DNA of 16,207 nt from JBGSOV01 sp964558715 (GCA_964558715.1 CAZLFD010000034.1:1-16207); one strand, 5' to 3'. Counted from the stretch's first letter, positions 7,334-14,229 are shown. Notes: a model not told the origin generated them from the letters alone. Made by a program: numbers and translations.

Positions 7334-8338
7334 CTACTGTTCCCTAATCGTTTCTTTAATTGCCTCACCAAAGTGGCGGCCGGTCGCTTCGCCAAAAAAG
7401 GCCAACACTTCATCTCCTTTATTGAGCTGGGTGATCGAGATCGGTTTTCCGGCAGGTGACGTAAGGCGGATGGTTTCGGCATTTTGCATCACAAGTGAGA
7501 CTTTTTTGCCGCCCTTTCCTTCGGCAGTCACCAGCAGCATCGGGCGGCGTTCGATTTTATTACGCCCAACAGCAACGATTTGCGATTTACCTTGCGGGTC
7601 GACGGCGAGTATTTCATCTCCGGCAGTCACTTCGCAGAGATATTTGGTGCGGTTGTCAGGCAGGCGGATGTAGGCATGCACAGCGCCAGCGTTTACTCGA
7701 AACGGGCGTGCCGCACAAAATGGGCTCTGCACGTTCTCGTTATGGACAAGGAACATCGCCTTACCCGAATCGCCGACCAAAAAACCTGTTCCCGGTGGCA
7801 AGAGCGAGGTAGTGTCGATGCAGCAGCGGTCACTCATGGTGACGGATTTGGTGGCAATGATCTTGACGGTTTCGAGAGTAAAGGCTTCAGCACCGATGTC
7901 ACGCACGATTTTTCCGGTTTCGATAATGTCATTCACCGATTGAGGCTGTAGCAAAATACCGTCAGCTCCACGCTCCATGGTTTCGAACGCTAAGCGAGCT
8001 TCTTTGGGATTTTTGACAGTTTGAATCAGGTTCGTGGTTTTAGAGATCAGGTTTTCTAGGGGAATGATCGTCCAGTCGTTGTTTTCGATGATTGCAGGAA
8101 TCTTCCCCTTTAACGCGACGACTTTGTCTTCATCCGCCTTTTTGGTGATGACAATATGTTCGACATCTTTACCGAGAACCATGTCACCATCGGTGGCGAT
8201 TGTCGTCACTTTACCGAGTTTTTTAACGGTCTCAGACTTGCTCTTTTCGAGATACACAGCATCAACACCTGCTTCAATGGCAGCGGTGAGCAGCTTCTTG
8301 TCGAAAGCGCGCAGGTCGATCCAAAACAATTTCTTCAC
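7334..8338 (-). CDS. 3-dehydroquinate synthase II (archaeal-type AroB')
   Basis: This 334-aa product matches the archaeal-type 3-dehydroquinate synthase family (DHQS II, COG1465), which is unrelated to classical AroB. In archaea it makes 3-dehydroquinate from 2-amino-3,7-dideoxy-D-threo-hept-6-ulosonate, which is derived from aspartate semialdehyde and a ketohexose. Recognisable blocks are the N-terminal FWIDLRAFDKK, DRCCIDTTSLLPPGTGFLVG, PFRVNAGAVHAYI, KIERRPMLLV, MQNAETIRLTSPAGKP and the end block TGRHFGEAIKETI. It starts with GTG at 8338, six bases after the ssb stop, so it is the second gene of an ssb operon. No partner AroA' is in the window. A 5-bp inverted repeat at 7293-7305 follows it but has no T-run. 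Confidence 0.88.
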   Translation of the reverse strand: MKKLFWIDLRAFDKKLLTAAIEAGVDAVYLEKSKSETVKKLGKVTTIATDGDMVLGKDVEHIVITKKADEDKVVALKGKIPAIIENNDWTIIPLENLISKTTNLIQTVKNPKEARLAFETMERGADGILLQPQSVNDIIETGKIVRDIGAEAFTLETVKIIATKSVTMSDRCCIDTTSLLPPGTGFLVGDSGKAMFLVHNENVQSPFCAARPFRVNAGAVHAYIRLPDNRTKYLCEVTAGDEILAVDPQGKSQIVAVGRNKIERRPMLLVTAEGKGGKKVSLVMQNAETIRLTSPAGKPISITQLNKGDEVLAFFGEATGRHFGEAIKETIREQ

Positions 8339-8344
8339 GGGAGC

Positions 8345-9184
8345 TTAGAAAGGGAGGTCTTCGGGCTTGATGTCCGACTCATACTTGATTTCTGGAATAT
8401 CGACAGGAGCCGGCTGATCGACGCCTTCGTTTTGGTCGGCAGCCATTGCCGGCGCTGCACCCGCGCCACTGGCGAGTTCGGCATTTTTCGCGCCTAGCTG
8501 CAATACCTGCTCGGCGATCAGTTCGGTCGCGTAGCGTTTATCGCCGTCTGGTGTCTCCCAGCTGCGTGTTTGCATACGGCCACGCACATAGATCTTCTCT
8601 CCGGTTTTCATTTTGTCACCGATTTCTTTTGCCAGATCAGCCCAGGCGACGACTGTGTGAAATTCGGTCTCTTCTTTTTGCTCGCCACTACTCTTGTCTT
8701 GCCAACGGCGGTTAGTGGCAATGCCCAGGTTGACGACAGTTTGACCCGTCGTGGTTTGGCGCACTTCCGGTTCGCGCGTTAAGTTGCCGAGTACTTCAGC
8801 CTGGTTTAGCCCACCGCCAATGGCAGAAGTTTCGGGCAACGCTTCGATTTCTTTCTTAGAATCGAGTAAGATGATCTCATCGGCGATGACTTTCGTTTTG
8901 TAGCGTTTTTGCCCGTTTTCGGCTTCCCAGCTTTCGGTCTTAATACGGCCCGATACATAGATCTGGCTACCGGCGCGGCAATAATCGCCTACGATCTCAG
9001 CCAATTTTCGCCAAACAGTAACGGTGTGGTAACTGCTCATCATGGCTTGTTCGCCACTATCTTTGGTGATGGAATTCGCTGATTTGATGTTCAAATCGCA
9101 CACACTGGTACCATTGCCAAGTTGGCGAACCTCAGGGTTTTCGGTGAGATGCCCGATAATCTGAATGCGGTTTAAAGAGTACAT
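8345..9184 (-). CDS. ssb: single-stranded DNA-binding protein with two OB folds
   Basis: SSB coats single-stranded DNA and recruits repair and replication partners. The 279-aa product contains two complete OB domains in tandem: about 1-108 (LNRIQIIGHLTENPEVRQL ... YVSGRIKTESWE) and about 126-231 (LNQAEVLGNLTREPEVRQT ... YVRGRMQTRSWE). A Gly/Ala/Asp-rich linker and an acidic C-terminal tip PEDLPF follow, the partner-binding tail of bacterial SSBs. Most SSBs have one OB fold and form tetramers. Two-fold SSBs such as those of Thermus and Deinococcus work as dimers, and I infer the same here. The ATG at 9184 is the start of the first OB strand. A consensus promoter lies 113 bases upstream, with a hairpin plus T-run in the leader. 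Confidence 0.93.
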   Translation of the reverse strand: MYSLNRIQIIGHLTENPEVRQLGNGTSVCDLNIKSANSITKDSGEQAMMSSYHTVTVWRKLAEIVGDYCRAGSQIYVSGRIKTESWEAENGQKRYKTKVIADEIILLDSKKEIEALPETSAIGGGLNQAEVLGNLTREPEVRQTTTGQTVVNLGIATNRRWQDKSSGEQKEETEFHTVVAWADLAKEIGDKMKTGEKIYVRGRMQTRSWETPDGDKRYATELIAEQVLQLGAKNAELASGAGAAPAMAADQNEGVDQPAPVDIPEIKYESDIKPEDLPF

Positions 9185-9192
9185 ATGAATTG

Positions 9193-9239
9193 AAAAAAAG
9201 ACGTGAGTGAGGTCGCCAAAACAGTATGCCGCAACTCAC
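9193..9239 (-). promoter_or_regulatory. terminator-like hairpin in the ssb leader
   Basis: On the minus strand GTGAGT (9234-9239) can pair perfectly with ACTCAC (9203-9208), followed within three bases by seven T residues (9193-9199). An alternative register pairs GTGAG (9235-9239) with CTCAC (9207-9211) and extends inward with a bulge. The T-run ends only 8 bases before the ssb start codon. Mutually exclusive pairings next to a T-run resemble an attenuator, but no ligand or binding motif is identified. Confidence 0.35.
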
Positions 9240-9296
9240 CCAGAATTCCCAAACGTTTTCAGCGAGAGCAGGTACTGCGTATCAGCGATAATTCGT

Positions 9297-9324
9297 ATTA
9301 TATGTAACTGAATATTTTTGTCAA
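9297..9324 (-). promoter_or_regulatory. consensus sigma-70-like promoter for ssb-aroB'
   Basis: On the minus strand a perfect TTGACA (9319-9324) and a perfect TATAAT (9297-9302) are separated by 16 bases. The predicted transcript starts near 9290 and has about 106 bases of leader before the ssb ATG at 9184. Confidence 0.8.
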
Positions 9325-9392
9325 TTTTTTCTGTGCTGCAGAAGCGCCGAGAATGTGGCACAATAGCTTTCAGATTCTTTTTTGGAATTTTT

Positions 9393-9998
9393 GTGAGAGC
9401 TTCACTACCTGTGCCGGTCGAAAATCTGATCGAGTCGCTGCGCATGCTTCCTGGGGTGGGCGGCAAAACCGCCGCGCGCCTGGCGTTTTTTTTGCTGCGT
9501 AATCCGGAAGAGATGCGGCGCAAACTGGGGAATTCCATCCTAGACGTCACCACAGATCTACGCAAATGCGAGTGTTGCGGTCACTTTTCTAGTGGTGCGC
9601 TGTGCGATATCTGCCTCGATGACCGTCGCGACCGCAGCAGTATTTGCGTGGTGGAAGACGCGTTAGACTTACTCGCAGTCGAAAAATCTGGCGCCTTCAA
9701 CGGGCTTTACCATGTACTTGGCGGCGCGCTTGCCCCGCTCGACGGCATTGGGCCAGAAGACCTCGCCATCGATTCGCTTATTACCAGGCTACAAAACGAA
9801 GAGATAATGGAGATCATCGTCGCCACCAACCCCACACTCGAAGGGGAGGCTACGGCAGCACTCTTGCAACGAAAATTACACGCACATCCGAATGTTAAAA
9901 TCACCCGCCTCGCCCGCGGCATACCCGTTGGCGGCGATGTTGAATATGCGGATGAGATTACACTGGCAAGATCGCTTGAGAATCGGGTGTTGATCTGA
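9393..9998 (+). CDS. recR: recombination mediator RecR
   Basis: RecR works with RecO/RecF to load RecA at gaps. The 201-aa product has the N-terminal helix-hairpin-helix (SLRMLPGVGGKTAARLAF, about 15-32), a four-Cys zinc motif (KCECCG ... CDICL, Cys59-74), and a Toprim domain with ICVVED and YHVLGGALAPLDGIGPEDL (about 84-160). It ends with a conserved RLARGIPVGGDVEYADEITL block. I choose GTG at 9393 because it gives the family length and is preceded by GGAA at a workable distance; an upstream ATG reading adds 25 unrelated residues. It stands alone on the plus strand, divergent from ssb and convergent with the next gene. Confidence 0.92.
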   Translation: MRASLPVPVENLIESLRMLPGVGGKTAARLAFFLLRNPEEMRRKLGNSILDVTTDLRKCECCGHFSSGALCDICLDDRRDRSSICVVEDALDLLAVEKSGAFNGLYHVLGGALAPLDGIGPEDLAIDSLITRLQNEEIMEIIVATNPTLEGEATAALLQRKLHAHPNVKITRLARGIPVGGDVEYADEITLARSLENRVLI

Positions 9999-10131
9999 TT
10001 TTCAGAAAAAAGAAGTAGTTGAATGACGTCGATTTTCTTGTATCTACGTTCTTCCGTTTCCAGAAAGAACATGGTTCATAGCAAGAGCTTTGAATCGACA
10101 ATCGCACTCTAGAATATCAGGGGGCCAAATT

Positions 10132-10974
10132 TTACTCCACCGCCTCACTCACTGCCTTGATCACCTTCTTCACCGCTTTCTCATCAGTAGGGTTCACGGA
10201 AAAGCCATGAAAACGGCCAAACACAATATCTGCCTCATCTGCCGCTGCAGCGACAAAAATGGCCAGAGTATCTTCTTCGTATCCGCCGACAAAAACGACG
10301 GGTGCATCTTTCTTCTCGAACCGGGAATAGAGTTTGGTATCGTGCTCGTTAAACTTGCCCGGCAATACGGAAGTTACTTCTTTTTTTAAATTTTCGACGG
10401 ATTTTTGGTATTCGCCAGACAAATCCTTTATGGCCGATTTGGTGAGATACTTTTCGGTGAGTAGTTCTTGTTCAAGAAACTCGATCTGCTCCATTTGTAA
10501 ATTTATAAACGTCTCTTGTTTGGTAACGATGGTTTTGAGTCCGCTGACATCACTCGAATCGATTTCTGCCTTACTTGCCGGTTTCGTCTCTTTTTTTGCA
10601 GGTGATTCGGCTTGAAAAGAGCGCCGCAAAATATTTCCAAAACGCACGCCTTGCCTCCAAAAAGTGTCGGGAGAAATGCCGGCTTCGACCATATGCGAGA
10701 CGATCGGCATTTTCCACCACTTGCCCTGATTCGCCTGAAACAAACCGGTGATGGCGAGGGCTGCCGTGACCAGGTTGAGAAAGCTGAGGTTTGATGGGAG
10801 TATCCAAATGAAGACGAAGATGACAAAAAGAATGCTCGCCTGTTTCGCGTGAAACTGGATGAACGGCGAATCTTTGCGTGTGTAGAGGATTACCCACGAG
10901 AGGATGAGGAAATAACTGAACGCAGCAATATCACTGTTCTCTTCGATGTCTTTTTTAACGGAATCGCTACTCAT
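10132..10974 (-). CDS. three-TM protein with coiled coil, DUF4870-like N-terminus
   Basis: The 280-aa product has three probable membrane helices near the N-terminus (about 16-31, 46-60 and 66-82). The first loop reads TRKDSPFIQFHAKQAS, the pattern of DUF4870/Tic20-like small membrane proteins in which a charged loop precedes HAKQ. A basic Ser/Lys linker and a long Glu/Leu-rich helix (about 145-205, likely coiled coil) follow. The C-terminal part, about 205-280, is of unknown fold and carries VVFVGGYEEDTLAIFVAAA. The fusion of membrane domain and long cytoplasmic coil suggests a scaffold or anchor, which is inference. It has its own good promoter inside the 3' end of fur, and the ATG at 10974 is the first start in frame. 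Confidence 0.75.
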   Translation of the reverse strand: MSSDSVKKDIEENSDIAAFSYFLILSWVILYTRKDSPFIQFHAKQASILFVIFVFIWILPSNLSFLNLVTAALAITGLFQANQGKWWKMPIVSHMVEAGISPDTFWRQGVRFGNILRRSFQAESPAKKETKPASKAEIDSSDVSGLKTIVTKQETFINLQMEQIEFLEQELLTEKYLTKSAIKDLSGEYQKSVENLKKEVTSVLPGKFNEHDTKLYSRFEKKDAPVVFVGGYEEDTLAIFVAAAADEADIVFGRFHGFSVNPTDEKAVKKVIKAVSEAVE

Positions 10975-11010
10975 CCACTTTTAGAGGAAAGAAATGTTTC
11001 AATTCCTTTC

Positions 11011-11039
11011 ATTATCGCATTTTTGGTAGCAAATTTCAA
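11011..11039 (-). promoter_or_regulatory. promoter for the three-TM protein gene
   Basis: On the minus strand TTGAAA (11034-11039, five of six) and GATAAT (11011-11016, five of six) are separated by 17 bases, with TGC before the -10 as an extended -10 element. It overlaps the last codons of fur and lies 36 bases before the ATG at 10974. Confidence 0.65.
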
Positions 11040-11680
11040 GCAATCACACCCGCAGCCGGTTTTACGCATTGCGGACACCGTTGTCCGAAGAGTTGCATCT
11101 TGTGGCGCTCGAGTATTACGCCATGTTTGCGAGCGATGCGTAGGTGGTGTTGCTCGAGATCTTCGTCGTAAAAATCATAGATCGAACCGCAGCCTTCACA
11201 GATGATGTGGTCGTGATAACCGCGTCTGATTTCAAATTTACGCGAACCATCGGGCATGATAAAAACTTCAAGAACCCCCTTGGCTGTCAAAGTTTTAAGC
11301 GCTCGATAGACTGTTACCTGGCCAATCCGCGGATTTGCGCGTTGCACTTTTTTTACAAATTCTTCGAGCGTAAAGTGCTCTTTAGTCCTTTTCAAAAGCC
11401 CAAGAATCGTTTCGCGCTGCTTGGTTTGATTGCCCTCAAACGCCTGCTCCAAATCGCTTAAGACTTCGGAGACAATGATAGAGTCGGCGATTTTTTTATC
11501 GATGGTGAAACGATTATGCTGTGATTCTAAAAGCATCGACGTGCGATTAGTCGAAATTACTGTGACCATTTGTTTTGGTTTGATCTGATGTTGTTCGAGC
11601 ACACTTTCAGACTCTGAACCACGCTCGGTTTTAGTGATAAACACAGATGTTCGCTTGGGGATTTTACTAAGAGGCTTCAT
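11036..11680 (-). CDS. Fur-family metalloregulator with N-terminal FeoA-like domain
   Basis: Fur-family proteins are metal- or peroxide-responsive DNA-binding repressors. The C-terminal two thirds (about 84-205) is a full Fur protein. It has TKQRETILGLLK, the recognition helix region IGQVTVYRALKTL (119-131), the metal-site segment YHDHIICEGCG (His156, His158, Cys161, Cys164), and the second Cys pair CPQC (202/205). The first about 75 residues are extra and read like a FeoA/SH3 domain: an LSKIPKRTSVFI opening, IKPKQMVTVI, and a closing IADSIIV. FeoA-type domains occur at the C-terminus of DtxR-type iron regulators, and an N-terminal one on Fur is unusual. The ATG at 11680 starts this domain directly. 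Which metal or signal it senses is not clear from sequence. Confidence 0.88.
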   Translation of the reverse strand: MKPLSKIPKRTSVFITKTERGSESESVLEQHQIKPKQMVTVISTNRTSMLLESQHNRFTIDKKIADSIIVSEVLSDLEQAFEGNQTKQRETILGLLKRTKEHFTLEEFVKKVQRANPRIGQVTVYRALKTLTAKGVLEVFIMPDGSRKFEIRRGYHDHIICEGCGSIYDFYDEDLEQHHLRIARKHGVILERHKMQLFGQRCPQCVKPAAGVIA

Positions 11681-11753
11681 ATTTGAAGAAAAGAAGAGAG
11701 GTTCATCGCAGAAAAGCGCGTCACTCGTTATTGACTCCTTGGCGTTTACTTGT

Positions 11754-11785
11754 TTGAATTTATCAAGAAAATATACAGTTGTCTA
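11754..11785 (-). promoter_or_regulatory. promoter and candidate operator for the Fur-family gene
   Basis: On the minus strand TAGACA (11780-11785, five of six), a 17-base spacer and TAAATT (11757-11762) preceded by TGA (extended -10) form a plausible promoter 77 bases before the ATG. The -10 is inside the 13-bp palindrome TTGAATTTATCAA (11754-11766), a good position for a repressor. A wider TTGA-N13-TCAA palindrome lies at 11803-11823. Autoregulation by the Fur-like protein is inference. Confidence 0.45.
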
Positions 11786-11926
11786 GTCAGTTTTTTAGTT
11801 ACTTGATATTATATTTTTGTCAAATTAGCCTCGCCGATCAAAAGTGCAAGGTGCCAAAAATAAGCTGACAAAGCTCTTGCTGCTTGCTTGCGATTCCCTC
11901 ATTGCGAATTGCTATTTTCCAATTGT

Positions 11927-12691
11927 CTATTGCAGCTGCGTCATGATCTCATATCCGTTTTGTGTAACGATTACTGTGTGCTCAAACTGTGCCGAAATCG
12001 CTCCATCCATCGTACGCGCTGTCCAGCCATCACCTTTGTCAATAACAGAGCGCCAATCAGGGCTCGCGTTGATCATCGGCTCGATGGTAAACGCCATGCC
12101 GGCCTCCATGCGCGGGCCGGGCCTTCCGGTATCGTAATGAAAAACATGCGGTTCTTCGTGGAAGTTTTTGCCGATGCCATGACCGGTAAAATCTTGCACT
12201 ACACCGTAGTCAAATTTGTGCGCGTATTTTTCGATGGCTTTGCCGATCTCATTAAATCGCGCTCCTGGCTTTACCACGGCAATGCCTTTCTCCATCGCTT
12301 TTTTGGTGCGTTCGACGAGCAGTTTTGTGGCTTCGCTCACTTCGCCGATCACAAACATGCGCGATGTATCGCCGTGAAAACCGTCTTTTATCACCGTGAT
12401 GTCGATATTGACCACGTCACCATTTTGGAGGATCTCACCTTCAGATGGAATGCCGTGGCAGATAATATTGTTGACAGACGTGCAAATACTTTTCGGGAAC
12501 CCGCGATAGTGCAAAGGAGCCGGAATCGCATCGTGCTCGAGAATAAACTGATGGCACAAGCGGTCGAGCTCGGCAGTACTTACGCCCGCTTGAACGTGTG
12601 GTTCGATAAATTCAAGTACACGCGCGGCAAGCTTGCCCGCAATACGCATTTTCTTAATCTCTTCCGCCGATAATATCGGGATTTTTCCCAT
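11927..12691 (-). CDS. map: methionine aminopeptidase, type I
   Basis: MAP removes the initiator methionine from nascent proteins using a two-metal site. The 254-aa product has all the ligands in order: His79 in NNIICHGIP, Asp97 in GDVVNIDIT, Asp108 in HGDTSRMF, His171 in FTGHGIG, Glu204 in FTIEPMI and Glu237 in QFEHTVIVT, plus His178. The ATG at 12691 (MGKIPILSAEEIKKMR) is chosen because the conserved N-terminal helix begins there; the longer upstream reading is not MAP-like. A weak stem AGCT-N5-AGCT followed by TATTTTT on the minus strand (11856-11875) may be its terminator. A candidate promoter and a REP-like palindrome precede it. Confidence 0.94.
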   Translation of the reverse strand: MGKIPILSAEEIKKMRIAGKLAARVLEFIEPHVQAGVSTAELDRLCHQFILEHDAIPAPLHYRGFPKSICTSVNNIICHGIPSEGEILQNGDVVNIDITVIKDGFHGDTSRMFVIGEVSEATKLLVERTKKAMEKGIAVVKPGARFNEIGKAIEKYAHKFDYGVVQDFTGHGIGKNFHEEPHVFHYDTGRPGPRMEAGMAFTIEPMINASPDWRSVIDKGDGWTARTMDGAISAQFEHTVIVTQNGYEIMTQLQ

Positions 12692-12710
12692 AGCCAAAAA
12701 CAGTATCGGC

Positions 12711-12739
12711 AGCTTAGCCCATGTTTCTGCAGATGACAA
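12711..12739 (-). promoter_or_regulatory. candidate promoter for map
   Basis: On the minus strand TTGTCA (12734-12739, five of six) and TAAGCT (12711-12716, three of six) are separated by 17 bases, about 20 bases before the map ATG. The -35 is good and the -10 is poor. Confidence 0.3.
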
Positions 12740-12751
12740 ACACCAGGGAGT

Positions 12752-12781
12752 ATTCTGGCTTGACCAGAATCGGGAAGGCGA
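12752..12781. repeat. REP-like palindrome, copy 2
   Basis: ATTCTGG-CTTGA-CCAGAAT (12752-12770) is a perfect 7-bp inverted repeat with a CTTGA centre, followed by CGGGAAGGCGA. It matches copy 1 at 7218-7247, with stem differences that keep pairing. It lies upstream of map on the minus strand and of tRNA-Ser on the plus strand. Confidence 0.65.
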
Positions 12782-12848
12782 CCGAAGACGCAACTCTGAA
12801 AGTGGCTCCACATGTTTTGTATTTCGGAATCGCAGGCGATGAATCAGG

Positions 12849-12877
12849 TTGCCTCATAGAAACCTCTACCGTACAAT
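12849..12877 (+). promoter_or_regulatory. promoter for tRNA-Ser
   Basis: TTGCCT (12849-12854, four of six) and TACAAT (12872-12877, five of six) are separated by exactly 17 bases. The expected start is near 12884, about 14 bases before the mature tRNA 5' end. Confidence 0.6.
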
Positions 12878-12897
12878 ACGCTTCGCTATTTAAAAAC

Positions 12898-12987
12898 GGA
12901 GAGATGGCCGAGTGGTCGAAGGCGCACGCTTGGAAGGCGTGTGTGGCAGTAATGTCACCGAGGGTTCGAATCCCTCTCTCTCCGCCA
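12898..12987 (+). tRNA. tRNA-Ser (anticodon GGA)
   Basis: The acceptor arm GGAGAGA (12898-12904) pairs with TCTCTCC (12977-12983), followed by discriminator G and an encoded CCA. The anticodon stem CACGC/GCGTG encloses the loop TTGGAAG, giving anticodon GGA (12932-12934), which reads UCC and UCU. The long variable arm (about 12943-12958) and the GGTTCGAATCC T-arm are typical of class II tRNA-Ser. Confidence 0.96.
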
Positions 12988-13536
12988 GTTCTCACTTTTG
13001 CTCAAAACGGCAAGAACGAGCGCACCCTTCAGCGAATAATACGCGCCTCGCGCTTCTTTCAGTCGTGAACCAAAACCAAAAATTCATTACCGATCTATTA
13101 TTTGCAGAGACTGTTTACACTTACGCTTGTGGAGCAAAAATTCTTCGATTGCGTTTTATTTGTCACAAATTCTTTTTTCTCTAGACAAAGTGGGCATACT
13201 CTTTTATGTAGAGCAGGTATGCTTTACGGGTTTGTGGCGAATAGTTGCGGGGCTTTAAAGTTCGTTCATTTTTTTTCTAGAATAGTATCCATAGACTACG
13301 GTTAACAAAAGGTTGCATAACATACAAGATATTGTTACCTTAGAGATGTATAGTTTGGATAAAAACGAGTTAGCTGAAATATTCCTTTTCTTTTTTGGGC
13401 TATCGCCCAATTGTTTCAAAAAATTTTCAAATTTCTTTTTCTTTATTTATAAGGGGAAATATGGTGTTTCCTCCGCTACGCTACGAAAACGATTTTATTT
13501 TCAGGGGAAATGAAATACAATATAAGTACTTAAATT
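12988..13536. other. 549-bp non-coding stretch at the composition boundary
   Basis: No convincing gene is present. The first about 90 bases keep the base composition of the chromosome to the left, and from about 13080 the sequence becomes strongly AT-rich and stays so to the window end. Contained items are an imperfect hairpin with arms GCATAC (13194-13199) and GTATGC (13217-13222), the 9-mer TCTAGACAA at 13180-13188 that recurs at 16159-16167, a short perfect hairpin TTGGGC-TATC-GCCCAA (13395-13410), and two AGGGGAAAT repeats (13452-13460 and 13503-13511). A 66-codon open reading at 13313-13513 has Phe-rich low-complexity content and is not called. Confidence 0.6.
13516..13521 (+). promoter_or_regulatory. 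candidate -10 element of the restriction-modification cassette
   Basis: TACAAT (13516-13521, five of six) precedes the endonuclease gene. The matching -35 region (TTTTAT, 13493-13498, 17-base spacing) is poor. The expected transcript start near 13528 would leave a leader of about 9 bases before ATG 13537, or about 18 before ATG 13546. The AGGGGAAAT repeat at 13503-13511 lies between the two boxes. Confidence 0.35.
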
Positions 13537-14229
13537 ATGACAAATATGAATCAAGACAATTTTCAAAAACAGCTTCTAAAACATTCTGAAGATTTTAGAA
13601 ATATTCTCGAAACTCCAAACGGCGATTGGTCAGTTAAGGGATTTATTGATATTGCAAAAAATATCTACACTATTTCAGTTGATACAAAAGTCATTTCAAA
13701 AATCATTGAGTTGATGATGTTTCCTGTACTCAAAAAATTTGCTGATGAAAACAAGTATCAAATGATTTTTTCGGCGGAGCAAAATCATTATCCTGATGTT
13801 ACTTTTATAACGCCAAAAAAAGAAAAAATTGCTCTTGATCTCAAAAGTACTTATCGCAAAGGTAATGGCGATGTTTCAGGTTTTACACTTGGTGCGTTTA
13901 CTGGATATTTCAGAGAAAGAAAATCAAAGAAAAACATAACATTTCCTTACAGTGAATATTCAAAACACTATATTTTAGGAGCAATTTATACAAAACAAGA
14001 CGGACTTATTGATGAAAATAAAGTTTATACAATTGATGATTTGGAAGAAATCTTATCAGTCGTAAAAGATTTTGATTTTATTGTTCAGGAAAAGTACCGA
14101 ATAGCCAAAGATAGACCGGGAAGTGGAAATACAAAAAATATAGGCTCCTGTGTAAAAGTAAAAGAACTTAAAGACGGAACAGGACCTTTTGCTGAATTAG
14201 GAGAAAAGTATTTGACGATTTTTGGATGA
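13537..14229 (+). CDS. EcoRV-family type II restriction endonuclease, C-terminus frameshifted
   Basis: The 230-aa open product aligns along its length with the EcoRV endonuclease, which cuts GATATC. Shared blocks are DTKVISKIIELM (Glu59 matches EcoRV Glu45), EQNHYPDVT (catalytic Asp87 = Asp74, with Gln and Asn of the Q-loop kept), IALDLKSTY (Asp101 and Lys103 = Asp90 and Lys92), FTLGAFTGYFR, and the base-recognition loop PGSGNTKNIGS (195-204; EcoRV has GSGNTTNIGS). Active site and R-loop are intact, so GATATC specificity is predicted. The frame stops early, after YLTIFG, because one base is missing in a T-run near 14219-14223. The lost tail is encoded in the next frame (see 14223-14330). ATG 13537 is used; 13546 is an alternative. 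It is AT-rich, unlike the chromosome to the left. Confidence 0.88.
   Translation: MTNMNQDNFQKQLLKHSEDFRNILETPNGDWSVKGFIDIAKNIYTISVDTKVISKIIELMMFPVLKKFADENKYQMIFSAEQNHYPDVTFITPKKEKIALDLKSTYRKGNGDVSGFTLGAFTGYFRERKSKKNITFPYSEYSKHYILGAIYTKQDGLIDENKVYTIDDLEEILSVVKDFDFIVQEKYRIAKDRPGSGNTKNIGSCVKVKELKDGTGPFAELGEKYLTIFG

Noticed and set aside
12898..12987. Attachment-site duplicate of the tRNA-Ser 3' end within the window
   Set aside because: No second copy of GGTTCGAATCCCTCT was seen to the right of the tRNA.
13313..13513. 66-codon open reading frame upstream of the endonuclease, possible controller protein
   Set aside because: It is Phe/Lys-rich low complexity, spans a hairpin and a repeat, has no helix-turn-helix pattern and has no start context.
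14215..14225. Programmed -1 ribosomal frameshift in the endonuclease gene
   Set aside because: The codons ATT TTT do not form a standard slippery heptamer (X XXY YYZ) and no strong downstream structure was seen. A simple indel or transcriptional slippage is more likely, though not excluded.
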